DNA of 64,000 bases from NCBI GenBank assembly GCA_937625935.1, contig OW569366.1, forward strand, positions 434,001-498,000, written 5' to 3'. Of this stretch, positions 18,687 to 29,240 are shown in pieces. The notes under the pieces are model-generated. The model was given only the letters and a program-made list of their open reading frames with translations. It had not been told where the DNA came from and searched no databases. The DNA is from Tetramitus jugosus. Taxonomy: Eukaryota; Heterolobosea; Eutetramitea; Acrasida; Vahlkampfiidae. Made by a program: the position numbers and the translations under genes. Within the stretch, counting starts at the first letter, position 1, and each line of letters opens with the position of its first letter.

Positions 18687-19748
18687 ATGAGCTTCAAAGA
18701 GTCTTCATCCGCGAGTAGTCCAAGTGCTAATAGAGTGATATCGCCTCCTCCTCCAAACAATCAATTCGAACAATTGAGGCTATTGAAAGCCAAGATGAAG
18801 TCTTTGCCCATCCCAATGAAACCTCCATGTTCTCCTCCACAAGACTCCTCTGAGAAAGAGAGGATACCCATGGTCTTTCAACAAAACATGGAACCCTCAT
18901 TTCAAGATAATTCAGAGCTTCATCAGGAAGACCACAAAGTGTCGATTGATAAGTATGTGCCTACTGTAGACGACATGCCTGTTGGTAACCGCAAACAAAA
19001 CCGAACACCCAAAAAACCTGACATTCTAAGATCGAAATCGAGTGCTAACATTTCTCTTGCTCAAGTTCCAAAGGACTCTTCTTCAAAAGAACAAGAGAGG
19101 CCAAGATCTCAAAATGATGTACGAACCAAGAACCTGGCCAACAAGAAAAGTCGGAAAACTGTCAAAAAGAAAGGACACGAAGTTTCAACAAAAGTACTAC
19201 AACAAGTTGCAGAGCATCCAACAATCATATCTCCAAGCACCTCAGTTCGAGCAGAGAGCTACAGTTCTACCGAACCAAACTCTCTTCTAGAGGACCCAAC
19301 CTATACCCAATCAATAATGTCTTGGCACTGTGAACAATGCAACAACGACTGTGTTATTATCAGGGAAGAATGTCGATGTTTATGTGGTCATCGATACAAG
19401 GAGCACACCTCGGGCAACAAATGCACTATTGCCAAATGCAAATGCAGATCATTCTTCTATGTTGTTGCAGAAGGAGCTTGGATTATTCGCTGTCGATGCA
19501 AACATAAGCATACTGATCATGATCCTTCAGGTAGTCACCAATGCACAAAGTTCAACTGTAAATGCTCCGGTTTTCATTCTCCATTTGTATGTAATTGCAA
19601 CCATCCATGGCATAAGCACATCCAAACAAGGAGAGAGACAAAGAGAGTTCCAATATCCCAATTGATGATTCCTGATATGAATGTGGGTGACCCTTCGCAC
19701 ATTAGGCGCGGATCACTAACCGATTCGAAGTCTGTTAACCTGCAATGA
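18687..19748 (+). CDS. FAM221-like Cys/His-rich protein
   Basis: 353 residues, intronless. Residues 1-210 are disordered, rich in Ser, Pro, Lys and Gln. Residues 213-310 hold more than 20 Cys and His in repeats of the type CxCxHxxxEH: CRCLCGHRYKEH, CRCKHKHTDHDP, CTKFNCKCSGFHSPFVCNCN and HPWHKH. This pattern matches my memory of the FAM221A/B family (protein of unknown biochemical function, conserved in ciliated eukaryotes and enriched in sperm). Likely binds metal. Start ATG at 18687 follows an A-rich context. Together with CSTPP1 and TSNAXIP1 homologues it points to the flagellate stage. Confidence 0.75.
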   Translation: MSFKESSSASSPSANRVISPPPPNNQFEQLRLLKAKMKSLPIPMKPPCSPPQDSSEKERIPMVFQQNMEPSFQDNSELHQEDHKVSIDKYVPTVDDMPVGNRKQNRTPKKPDILRSKSSANISLAQVPKDSSSKEQERPRSQNDVRTKNLANKKSRKTVKKKGHEVSTKVLQQVAEHPTIISPSTSVRAESYSSTEPNSLLEDPTYTQSIMSWHCEQCNNDCVIIREECRCLCGHRYKEHTSGNKCTIAKCKCRSFFYVVAEGAWIIRCRCKHKHTDHDPSGSHQCTKFNCKCSGFHSPFVCNCNHPWHKHIQTRRETKRVPISQLMIPDMNVGDPSHIRRGSLTDSKSVNLQ

Positions 19749-20060
19749 GTAATCAGCCAATAAATTGATCTGAACTGTGAAGCTCTCATTGGACATACAT
19801 GCACATAAACATAGATCCTTATTTTCAGATCTCAAACTACGATTACATCAATAGATGTACAGAGTGAGCGAGAGCACAGGAATATGATCCAGTTCCCTAA
19901 AAGCGAGTCCTTAAGACCGATTCGTGCCAACCAGCAACCAAAATAACCCGCTCATTGGACATTTGACAGCCTTCCCAAAAATCAAAACATCCACTGCACT
20001 TTGTGACGAAGAAAAAAGACACAACAACATCCACCACACACACCCAACACCTCCACAAAA
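19749..20060. other. Intergenic region upstream of the RhoGEF
   Basis: The first part is the 3' flank of the FAM221 gene (AATAAA at 19759). The rest becomes rich in A and C, ending in CACA-rich leader sequence just before the RhoGEF start. No gene is seen. Confidence 0.4.
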
Positions 20061-22901
20061 ATGTCATCATCTCCACCAATACCACCCAACAGAACAACTG
20101 AAGGCAACACTGAAAACATGACTGCCAATACTACCAATAACAACAACAACAATAATAATAATAACAATAGCAATAGCAAACCTCCTCCACCTCCACTACC
20201 ACGTCGCAACCTTCCTACACCACCAACAACATCAAGTACAACAACGGCAGCAACAAGTACAACAACAACAACAAACATGATCGATTCAACAACAACAACA
20301 ACAACAACAGTACCAACAGCAACAAGTAATAGTAGTATTAGTAGTATTAGTAAAAAAATTGAAAGTTTATATGAGGGAGTAGTGATACGAAATTATCATG
20401 CAGAAGAAGATGATGAACTAACAGTGAACATTCATGACACTGTACAAGTGATCAAGGAATTTGATGATGGTTGGCTCTTGTGTCAATTGATTCTCTCTCG
20501 AAAAAATCATCATCATTCCAATTCTGCGACGACGGAAAATAATAATAATATCAATGTAGCAAGTGCCTATGTAAGGGCACTAGAGAGAAGAAAACAACAA
20601 AAAACATTGGGTCTCGTACCAAAAGAACACGTCGAACGAGCAGAATTTTGCTCATCCATTTCCAACACCAAAGTCAGAGTACCCATTCGAAAAGGCTCTG
20701 TTCACGTCATCAAGCAAAAATTGGATTTGGAAGCAGTGTTTAACAACAAGAATCAACAACAACAACAACAACAACCAATCGTACCTCCAACAACATCATC
20801 AAATAATAATACTAACACTTTTTTACCAAATTCACCACCTTCTACACCACCTCTCACTCCTCCTTCTTCTGCTAAAAGAGACTCTACAAATAACAGTAAT
20901 AATAACAATAGTAACAATAGTAATAATAGTAATAATAATACGAATGAAACAGCCAGTATTATAGCGAAAACATCGAGTAAGGGCAATATATTTTCATCAT
21001 TATTAAGCAAGAAAAAATCACTCAATTCCATTCAAATGTCCTCTGCCATTCATAACAATACTAATGATAGCAATAGTAACAGTAACAGTAACAGTAACAA
21101 TAATAGTAATAGTAGTACACCACCACCAGTTCCTACCAATAAGCCCGTTCGTCCATCAAGTATGGAAAGTGCTCAACAACAACAACAAAAATCACCCACG
21201 TCCATCAGTTCACCCAGAGAAAGAGATGCCAATATGAATAATCTGAGTCGAATCGTAATGATGAATCCTAGGCCATCGTCATCTCCTGCGGCTCCATCAT
21301 CTTCGTCATCATCACAAGAATCCATTAGTTCACCATCGGCTACTTCATCAACATCATCTGTTGATTTGAGTCTAAACACGTTGATGAGCAGTGCAGATGT
21401 TCAGAGTTGTTCGACACATGGTGATGACAGTAACAGTAGCAGTACGTGTACGACTCCAATGTCACCCAATGATTCTTCGTCATCGTCGTCCAATACAGAG
21501 TCCTCCATGTCGTCTACATCGTTGACACTGCCCGATCAACAAATGCAACAAATGCAGCAATTGATTGAGAATCATATTGCGAGACGTGAGGGAAAAACAG
21601 AGCAGATTAGAGAGATGCAAACCAAGAGAAAACAGATTCGAATGGAGATATTGGAAACGGAGCAGACGTATGTTCACTGTTTGACACTGCAGAGGAACAT
21701 GTTTGCCAAGTTGATAAAGATGCTAAAGTTGGTGCCGGATGATGTGTACAAGTTGCTGTTCCCAACTTCGTTGGACATCATTTATGACATCAATGTGAGT
21801 TTTTTGGATTATTTGAAAAAGGTGATTACTACGATGCCTTCAATGGCATTTGGTGCTGAGCAAATGAGAACCTTAATGTCAAAAATGTCCTTGGAATCAT
21901 CGGAAATGACAGATGAGATCAAGAATCAATGCTTGGAAGGTGCACTCAAGGAGGTGAGCATGATTAATGATGCTGGTAATGGCAGTAGCATTAACAGCAA
22001 CCCTACAGCCGCTCCTTCTGCACCAAAAGGTAATTTTGAGATTGACCCCTATCAAAGTCAGTCAACACAATTGGCAAGTCTTATTCTGCACTATGCCCAT
22101 ACGTTTAAGCTCTACACTGATTACATTAACAAGTATCCGATTGTGATCAGTACACTCATGCAAGAAAAGGCTCGAAACAAAAAGTTTGCAGAGTTCTTGC
22201 ACCATCAAAGAATCTTGTTGCAGCAACAGGGTGAACGTTGTTGCATGCTCGAAGACTTTTTGATTACTCCCATTCAACGATTGCCTCGCTATCGGTTATT
22301 GTTTGAAGATTTGATGAAAAAGACAGAACCAGAGCACGGATCGTATGAGACGTTGGAGATGGCAGTCAATCTAATTACTGATATTGCCAAATTCTGTAAC
22401 GACAAGGAAGAAGAGCACTTGAATCAAATTGCTATGGCCACTTTACTTAAGCGTTACAAGCTGAAAGAGTTCTTACAACCTGGAAGAAGAATTCTGATGC
22501 GTTTCGAGTCACAGACCGATGTACAATACATGAAATCCAAGGGATCTAGAGGTGAATGCGATCTGTATCTACTCTCTGATGCCATCTTGGTAGCCAAGAG
22601 CAAGAACAGTCTCTCAAACAAGAAGAATACCCTACGTATTCAATTAACAAAGATTGGAACTCAACTAGATAAGAAGGGAACAGCATGCGCCGTTCAACTG
22701 AGTCCACCAGTCCAGATGAAGCTTGATCACCAACTATTTTACAGTTTCCAAGTAGTGACCAACTACGTACCACTGGGTAGTGATTTGAACAGCTCATCAA
22801 CGTCTAAGCCTCAAAAGATTACTCTTTTGTGGAAATGTCAAACCACTATGACTAAGGCCTACCAAGCCATACAATCCATCCAACCGAACATTGGTTCATA
22901 G
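20061..22901 (+). CDS. RhoGEF with SH3, DH and PH-like domains
   Basis: 946 residues in one exon. After Asn/Thr/Pro homopolymers, an SH3 domain spans about 98-195 (YEGVVIRNYHAEEDDELTV, DDGWLLCQ, LGLVPKEHVE), interrupted by a His/Asn insert. A disordered Ser/Asn/Gln stretch of some 330 residues follows. The DH domain covers about 523-790: RMEILETEQTYVHCL is conserved region 1, and DFLITPIQRLPRYRLLFEDL is conserved region 3 with the QR(I/L)PRY signature; an insert of about 50 residues lies after the second helix. A PH-like domain ends the protein (GECDLYLLSDAILVAKSK). Such proteins load GTP on Rho/Rac GTPases at the membrane or cortex to steer actin. A Rac-like fusion protein is encoded at 44.4 kb. 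Confidence 0.92.
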   Translation: MSSSPPIPPNRTTEGNTENMTANTTNNNNNNNNNNNSNSKPPPPPLPRRNLPTPPTTSSTTTAATSTTTTTNMIDSTTTTTTTVPTATSNSSISSISKKIESLYEGVVIRNYHAEEDDELTVNIHDTVQVIKEFDDGWLLCQLILSRKNHHHSNSATTENNNNINVASAYVRALERRKQQKTLGLVPKEHVERAEFCSSISNTKVRVPIRKGSVHVIKQKLDLEAVFNNKNQQQQQQQPIVPPTTSSNNNTNTFLPNSPPSTPPLTPPSSAKRDSTNNSNNNNSNNSNNSNNNTNETASIIAKTSSKGNIFSSLLSKKKSLNSIQMSSAIHNNTNDSNSNSNSNSNNNSNSSTPPPVPTNKPVRPSSMESAQQQQQKSPTSISSPRERDANMNNLSRIVMMNPRPSSSPAAPSSSSSSQESISSPSATSSTSSVDLSLNTLMSSADVQSCSTHGDDSNSSSTCTTPMSPNDSSSSSSNTESSMSSTSLTLPDQQMQQMQQLIENHIARREGKTEQIREMQTKRKQIRMEILETEQTYVHCLTLQRNMFAKLIKMLKLVPDDVYKLLFPTSLDIIYDINVSFLDYLKKVITTMPSMAFGAEQMRTLMSKMSLESSEMTDEIKNQCLEGALKEVSMINDAGNGSSINSNPTAAPSAPKGNFEIDPYQSQSTQLASLILHYAHTFKLYTDYINKYPIVISTLMQEKARNKKFAEFLHHQRILLQQQGERCCMLEDFLITPIQRLPRYRLLFEDLMKKTEPEHGSYETLEMAVNLITDIAKFCNDKEEEHLNQIAMATLLKRYKLKEFLQPGRRILMRFESQTDVQYMKSKGSRGECDLYLLSDAILVAKSKNSLSNKKNTLRIQLTKIGTQLDKKGTACAVQLSPPVQMKLDHQLFYSFQVVTNYVPLGSDLNSSSTSKPQKITLLWKCQTTMTKAYQAIQSIQPNIGS

Positions 22902-23100
22902 TGGAACACTATATACGACACCACCAACATAAATTTTCCCCTAGTAAATAACAAGTCAATCATTTCAATTGTAACATCAGCTCTTCAAGCAACCTTCCTC
23001 AAAAACTTGGAAAACAAAAACTTTTCTCATTTGTGTTCAACACAAAACAAAAACAACAAGAAATAAACTTTGTTCACACAACAAGTAGTTGAACCCGTCC

Positions 23101-24292
23101 ATGGCGCACGTACATCGAAGAAGAAGAGTTTCCCGATCCAGGAGAAAAGTATCTCCACCATCATCTCCCTCAACACCACCACCACAACAACATCAAATCA
23201 CATTTACACCAAAGCATCATCCAAAATTATTGTTGAATCAAACAGAAGATGAGGATCAACACTCAACGAGGAGATTGTCGTTGAATCCTGTTGTTGGAGA
23301 ACAACTTTCAAAAGCCGAAGGTTCCAATCACGGCGGTTCACTTGATTTGAATGTGATTGTCAATGAAAGTGAAAATGAAAGTGAAAATGATGATGCGAAT
23401 AATGAAAATGAAAGTGAAAATGATGAAAAAACACAAAATTTTGACGAGAATGAGTCGACGACTGATAGTGGTAGAATAGCAACGACGACAATGACATTAA
23501 CAATACCGACAACTCCCATTAAGAAATTCAATGTACGGGATTCATTGACAGTGGGCAATGGACTATTTGTTCAAGAATCGAACATTCCAGATGCGGGACT
23601 CGGTTTGTTCACGAGTGTAAAACTCGTAAAGAATCAATGTGTGACAAAGTATGAGGGAACTGTGATGACCTATAAGCAAGCTCTAAAATTGAACAAATTT
23701 TCTCATACGAGATCACTCGATAGTCAACATTCAGTGATACAGGGTATTGATGATCCAGTGTTAGTTCAGGGAAAGGGTGGTGCTTCATTTGCAAATGATG
23801 CGCGCAATTCTAGTGAGAAGAACAATACTATTTTCAAGAAGCATTACATGTCCAATGGACAAACATGTATTTATTTAAGAGTATGTTTTATGTTTTGTTG
23901 TACCGCTCCAGAAGAGTGAGCTTTTATGATGAATTGGTTTGTGGGAATATTATGTGTGATGTGCTTACAATTGTTGTTGTCTGTTGATGTTGTTTTTGTA
24001 AACTTTTTGAATCGTGTAGGCAGCGAGAGAGATAATGCCTGGAGAGGAGATTTTTGTTTCGTATGGTCGTGTGTATTGGCATAGAGTGAAGGACATGGAG
24101 TTAAGTGAGTCATCGAGTGAAGATGACGACGAAGATCAAGAGACAACTAGCGACAAGAAGGAAGAGAGTGATGATGGCCGAGAACGAATTCCCGTTTGGA
24201 GACGAAGACGGAAAAGAGCCAACATTGAAGCCACTCAGTCAAACAAGAGAAGAAGGAGAAATGTCATTTATTTCAGTAAACGAGGTTCGTAA
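23101..24292 (+). CDS. SET-domain protein, two exons
   Basis: CDS join(23101..23880, 24020..24292), 350 residues. The N-terminal 150 residues are disordered with an SENE-type acidic repeat. The SET domain runs from about 150 to 285: IPDAGLGLFTSVKLVKNQ (start), a middle part, GASFANDARN in the place of the usual R-F-x-N-H-S core, and AAREIMPGEEIFVSYGRVYW (end, with the catalytic Tyr of the SYG motif). The 139-nt intron has donor GTATGT and acceptor GTAG, phase 0; joining across it rebuilds the conserved A-x-R-x-I-x-x-G-E-E block. The tail is acidic then basic. It probably methylates lysine on a nuclear protein; the substrate is unknown. ANDA-type cores occur in some real SET enzymes, so activity is possible. 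Confidence 0.82.
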
Positions 24293-24437
24293 CTTCACCT
24301 TGTATTTTGTCTTTCAATTTTGTCTGATGCAGTTCCCGCCAAAATCTTGGAGGGAATCTGTCTTTGCTGTGATCTCAGACGAACAAAAAGCTTGTCGCCA
24401 AACAATAGCAAAGAACAAGATCATTATCTCTAACAAA

Positions 24438-25796
24438 ATGGGAAAGAAGAAGCAAACAAAGAGCAAAACGGCAACAACCAATGCACCAACAACGACTGCT
24501 GCCACAACAACAACAACAAATCAGACATCAAGCTCTCAAGCTCCTGCTCAGTTCTCTCCTGATCAAATCGCAATGATGCAAGAACGGTTAGCAGAGCTAC
24601 AAAAGGAACAAGAAGAAGATAGAAAATTAACACAACATTTAGGTAGGTTACTGCGACTAACTCTTGTTTTTTCATTACTCATACTTTCACCAGTCAGTGC
24701 AATAACTTATTGACACCACTTCAATGTTATTGTTTTTGTCTATGGATATAAAGATGATGAAATGAAGCAAAAGACTGCTGAAGCATCTCAGATCCTCCAT
24801 TCCAATCAGACAATTGATGCTAAAACTCAATTGCTCCACAATCAAATCACCACTCTCCTGCAAGAAAATAAAAAGATTAAGACGGATGTGATCATTACTC
24901 AAAAGAAGCTAGATCAATCACTGTTGTCCAAGAGATCCCTCCTCAATGAGATTCAAGTACTAAAGGAACAAAAGAGCAAATTGGAGTCACTGTGCAAGGA
25001 TATATACAAGGAGAATAAGCTCATTCAAGAGAAATCAAAGATGCTTGATCAACTCCAGGAAGACAAGCGACAAGAAATTGCTCAAAACTTTCAAAAGATT
25101 GTTGGTGACATTCAACAAAAATTGGAACAAGAGGCCGAAGAGAGATTCAAGGTCATGAAGGAAAACACAATTCTGAAGACTCAGATTGAAAACATTTTGA
25201 AGCAGGTAGAGCTTCAGGAGAAGCAATTCGAACTGCAACTAAAGCACGCAGAGGCCGAAAAGCAATTGATTTTGGCAAAAACAAGGGAACATTTGGGCAA
25301 TTTGGCACCAGAGCTGTCTAGAGTCGGTGAGTTGCAAAAACAATTGGATTCAAAGACGCGTGTAGAATCAGACTTGAGGAAACAATTGTCCAGCTATACT
25401 CAAAAGTTTGATGAAATTCAAAAGACCATTAAGAATACCTCTAAATCGTACAAGAAGTTGAACAAGGACATGGTGACAATGGCCGATAGGATAAAGACGT
25501 TGGAAAAGGAAAAGTTGGAGATGAAGAACGAAGCAGCCACTCAAAAGTTAGCCTATCTGACCATGGAAAAGCGCTCTTTGGAGAATGAAGCAGCAGTTTC
25601 TGTGGCCAATCTCCAACGAGAGAAGCTGAGAGCCTTCTGCAAGACACTGAACACTGAAAAGAGCAACTTGCAAGAGGAGTTGAATGCCCTCAAGGGTACT
25701 CCTGCATCAACTGCTGTCGAACAAACACCTTCAGAGATTGAAGAATTGCAGGAAACTGCAAAAGAACCAACAGGCACACCATCTGCCGATCTGTAA
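24438..25796 (+). CDS. Taxilin family coiled-coil protein, two exons
   Basis: CDS join(24438..24642, 24754..25796), 415 residues. Exon 1 starts MGKKKQTKSKTATTNAP, a basic and Thr-rich head, then enters a coiled coil. The 111-nt intron (donor GTAGGT, acceptor AAAG) splits an Asp codon and gives QHLDDEMKQ. The rest is almost wholly helical heptads. Family blocks recalled for taxilins are present in order: KLESLCKDIYKENKLIQE, EIAQNFQKIVGDIQQKLE, VMKENTILKTQIEN, and YTQKFDEIQKTIKNTSKSYK. Taxilins bind syntaxins and, in some forms, nascent-chain complexes, and take part in vesicle traffic. The gene follows the SET gene by 145 bp and precedes eIF3a by 140 bp, all on the same strand. Confidence 0.88.
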
Positions 25797-25936
25797 AACA
25801 CAATTTTTTTGCAACATGCAACGCTCAATTTTGAGATTGTTTCCCGACAGTTTATTTTCCCGTGATTTTTGCGTTCACACACTTTATCACGCTTTTGAAG
25901 GCTCACCCAAAAAAAACCAAAACACCATCAAAAACC

Positions 25937-28900
25937 ATGTCCAACCTATACCTATTACAAAAAGCAGAAAACACACTCAAGCGTGCCGATGGTACAGTAT
26001 CCACCCTATTTTATTGACCTCGACTCTTGATTGATCAACCCATTTTTCTCACACATTTTTTCTCTTTTTGTGCTTTTTTTTGTCTTGATGATCACGATGA
26101 TAAAAAACAAATTCCGAACAAAATCATCATACAGACTTGATCGAAGGTGGACAATCCAAAATTGCCTTCCAAGAACTACAAACCATTTTGAGCAACGTTC
26201 GTCTCAACAAGAGCAGACAATGGAGTGAAATTTTGGAAGAAGTGACGCTAAAGTGCGTGACTTTGGCCGTTGAATTGCGATCATCCTCTGAAGCAAAGCA
26301 AGTCCTCCTCTACTACAAGAGTATCTGTGGCTTGGATCATCCTCAATCCATTGACAAGGTTCTCAAGCATTATGTCGAAATGGCAGAAAAATCAGCAAAG
26401 AGTGCACAAGCTCAGAGCAACACTGAATCACTCAGTCTACAAAAAGATTTGGAAGATGAAGTTCCAGAAAACATTTTGATGAGTGAAGTCAGTGGAGAAG
26501 ACTTGAAGGATCGTAAAGACAGAGAAATTGTGACCCCTTGGCTCAAGTTTTTGTGGGAAACCTATAGAACTGTGTTGGATTTGCTAAAGATTAGTCCAAG
26601 CAAGGAATTGCAAACTAGATATCATGTATGTTGCTTTGAACAGAAGAAGCTTTTTTTTGTGTGTGTTTGAAAGGGTGTGAAAATAAGCTTACACTCGCAT
26701 TTTTTTATTGTTTTTTTCTTTTCTGTTGTTGGTCTTTGTTTTTTTGTCATGAATAGGATACTGCACACCGTGCCTTCAAGTTCTGCAGAGACTACAAGAG
26801 AATTCTAGAGTTCAAGAGATTGTCTGAAATGTTGAGAACTCACCTCACTCAAATCAAGCTCACATACACAAAGGACTCACCTTATGCAAAGATTAATGTG
26901 TCAAATGCTGAAACTTTGCAACAATTCTTGGACACTAGATTCAAGCAATTGGATGTTGCTTCAGAGTTGGAGCTCTATAACGAAGCTTACAAGTCTATTG
27001 AAGACATTTATTCTTTGATGAAGTTGTCAAAGAAGGCTATTGACCCTAACTTGATGGCCAAGTACTGTGAACACTTGAGCAAGATCTTCTGGGTGTCTGA
27101 GAATTATGTTCTTCACTCATTTGCTCACTACAAGCTATTCAATTTGAAGAATGCATCAAAGCAAAAGGAAGAAAAGGATCTTCAATTGTTGGCATCTACT
27201 CTATTGTTGTCTGCCTTGTCCATTCCATCCAAGCACCAAAGCGATGACATTGTCGATGTCAATTTCAATGAAAGAGAAAAGTTGCAACGCATGTCCTTGT
27301 TGCTCGGTTTGTCCGTTGCACCAAGCAAGCAAATGCTCTTGTCTGAGATTGTCAAGAAGCAAGTCATGTCCTTTGTGTACCCTGAATTGAAGAATATTTA
27401 CACAATTTTGGAGGTTGATTTCCATCCATTGCAATTGTGCGCCAAGATTACACCTGCATTGAACTATTTGAAGGAACACAGCCAATTGAAGCAGTACGTC
27501 AAGCCATTGCAACAAATTGTCTTGTCCAAGCTGTTGCTCCAATTGTCCAAGGTTTATGAAGTTGTCAAACTGAGCGAACTTGCAAAGTTGGCACCATTTG
27601 TTTCCCTTCCTCAAATCGAAAGAGCAATTGTTTCAGCTGTTCAACAACGCACCTTGCAAATCACCATTGATCACCAAAACTCTGCCCTGATCTTTGGAAA
27701 GAGTGTCGAACCATTTGACTCTGAACAAATCAGAAATGAATTGACCAAGCTGGCACAAAAATTGTCTCATGCTACCTACACACTGATCAACCCATCATTG
27801 AAGCTAACTGAGACTGCAACCTATGAAAAGAGTGTTGTCAGCAGCTTGTCCAAGGCTGAACAAGAACATCTTGCTTTGTTGGAGAGAAAGCAACTCATTG
27901 AAAAGAAGAAGATTTATATCGACAACATGAAGAGAGAACAAGAAGAACTCAAGGAACAAAGACAACGTGAAATGGCAAAACAAAAGGAAATTGCAGAAAA
28001 GTTGCAACAAGAGAAGCAACAACAAAAGCGTGAAGAAGAAATGCGTCGTCGTCGTGAAGAGGAAGAGAAGAGAGAACAACAAGTCAAACTCATCAAGGAG
28101 CTCGAACAAGCCGGTGTCGTCACTGAGCAAACAATCTCTGCAATTGCTGCAAAGACTGGTAAGAAGAAGTCAAAGCTCGATATCGAGAGAGATGTAGATG
28201 TTGAGACTATCATGGAGGTTAAGAGAGAAGAAATTGTCAAGGAACAACGTGAAAAGGAAAGAAAGTTGTTGGAAGAGGCAAAGAATCTTGACTACTTGGA
28301 GAGAGCTCGCAGAATGGAAGAAATTCCAATGTTGAAGAAGAGATTCGAACAACAAAGACATGAAGACAGAGAAAGCCATGAAAAGTCTGTTAAGGAAGCT
28401 GAGCAAAAGTTCACAAAGCACATTGAAGAGATGAAGAGCCAAAGAGCTCTCTTGGAGAAGATGTTTAGTGACAAGAATGTTTTTGCCACAAACTTTGTCA
28501 TGAAGAAGCGTGAGGAAGTCTATGAACAAAAGATTTCTGTTTATAATCAAGAAGTCGAAAAGGCACGCCAAGTATGGCTAAAGAAACGTGAAGCCATCAA
28601 AGCGGTTGTAGACAAGCTCGAAGAAGAGAAGCGCGAGAAGCAACGTCAACGTGAAGAAGAAGATAGACGTAGACAAGAGGAACAAGATAAGATCCGTAGA
28701 GAACGTGACGCTGAAAGAGAAAGACTTCAGAGACAATCAGACATTCAAGCCCAAAAGGAACGCGAGATGGAAGAAGCTGCCAGACTCAAGAGAGAACAAT
28801 TGATCGGTGCATCAAGACAACAACAACAACAACAACAACAACAACCATCTAGATCAACCAGATGGGGTACATTGGAGCAAGAATCCGCAAGTTTCGGTGG

Positions 28901-29180
28901 AAGAAGAAGATTTGATGACGATCAACCACCAAGAAGACGATTCGATGATGAGCAGCCACCAAGAAGAAGATTTGACGACGAGCAGCCACCAAGAAGACGA
29001 TTTGATGACAATCAAGGTCCGCCAAGGCGATTCGATGACAATCAAGGTCCTCCAAGAAGATTCGATGATGAACAACCACCAAGAAGAAGATTTGATGACA
29101 ATCAAGCGCCTCCAAGAAAGCGATTTGATGACGAACCAAACAGGAATGACAGTACAGGTGGAAGCGGAAGGTGGAGATAA
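25937..29180 (+). CDS. eIF3a: Translation initiation factor eIF3 subunit a, three exons
   Basis: CDS join(25937..25991, 26135..26625, 26757..29180), 989 residues. Exon 1 encodes MSNLYLLQKAENTLKRAD, matching the opening of eIF3a proteins. Introns of 143 nt (phase 1) and 131 nt (phase 0) follow. Exon 2 includes RQWSEILEEVTLKCVTLAVE and LLYYKSICG. Exon 3 starts DTAHRAFKFCRDYKRILEFK and proceeds through ARM-like helices and the PCI domain (FVSLPQIERAIVSAVQQRTL, then QITIDHQNSALIFG). From about residue 395 the chain is a long charged helix (spectrin-like part), then a tail of RRRFDDxQPP repeats. eIF3a is the scaffold of the eIF3 complex, binding the 40S subunit and eIF3b. All landmarks agree with the family, and length is shorter than in animals because the tail is shorter. 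Confidence 0.93.
28903..29135 (+). repeat. Imperfect tandem repeats encoding RRRFDDxQPP
   Basis: About nine near-copies of a 24 to 33 bp unit (AGAAGA-CGATTTGATGAC-like, with CAGCCACCA or CAAGGTCC linkers) encode the C-terminal repeats of eIF3a. Animal eIF3a has a comparable Asp-Arg-Gly-Pro decamer array at the same place. Synonymous differences between units show selection on the peptide more than recent expansion. Confidence 0.75.
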
Positions 29181-29240
29181 TCACTCTAATTTTTGTAACT
29201 ATCATCTCTGTTATGTTTATTAAATTATCTTAGCTTAACT

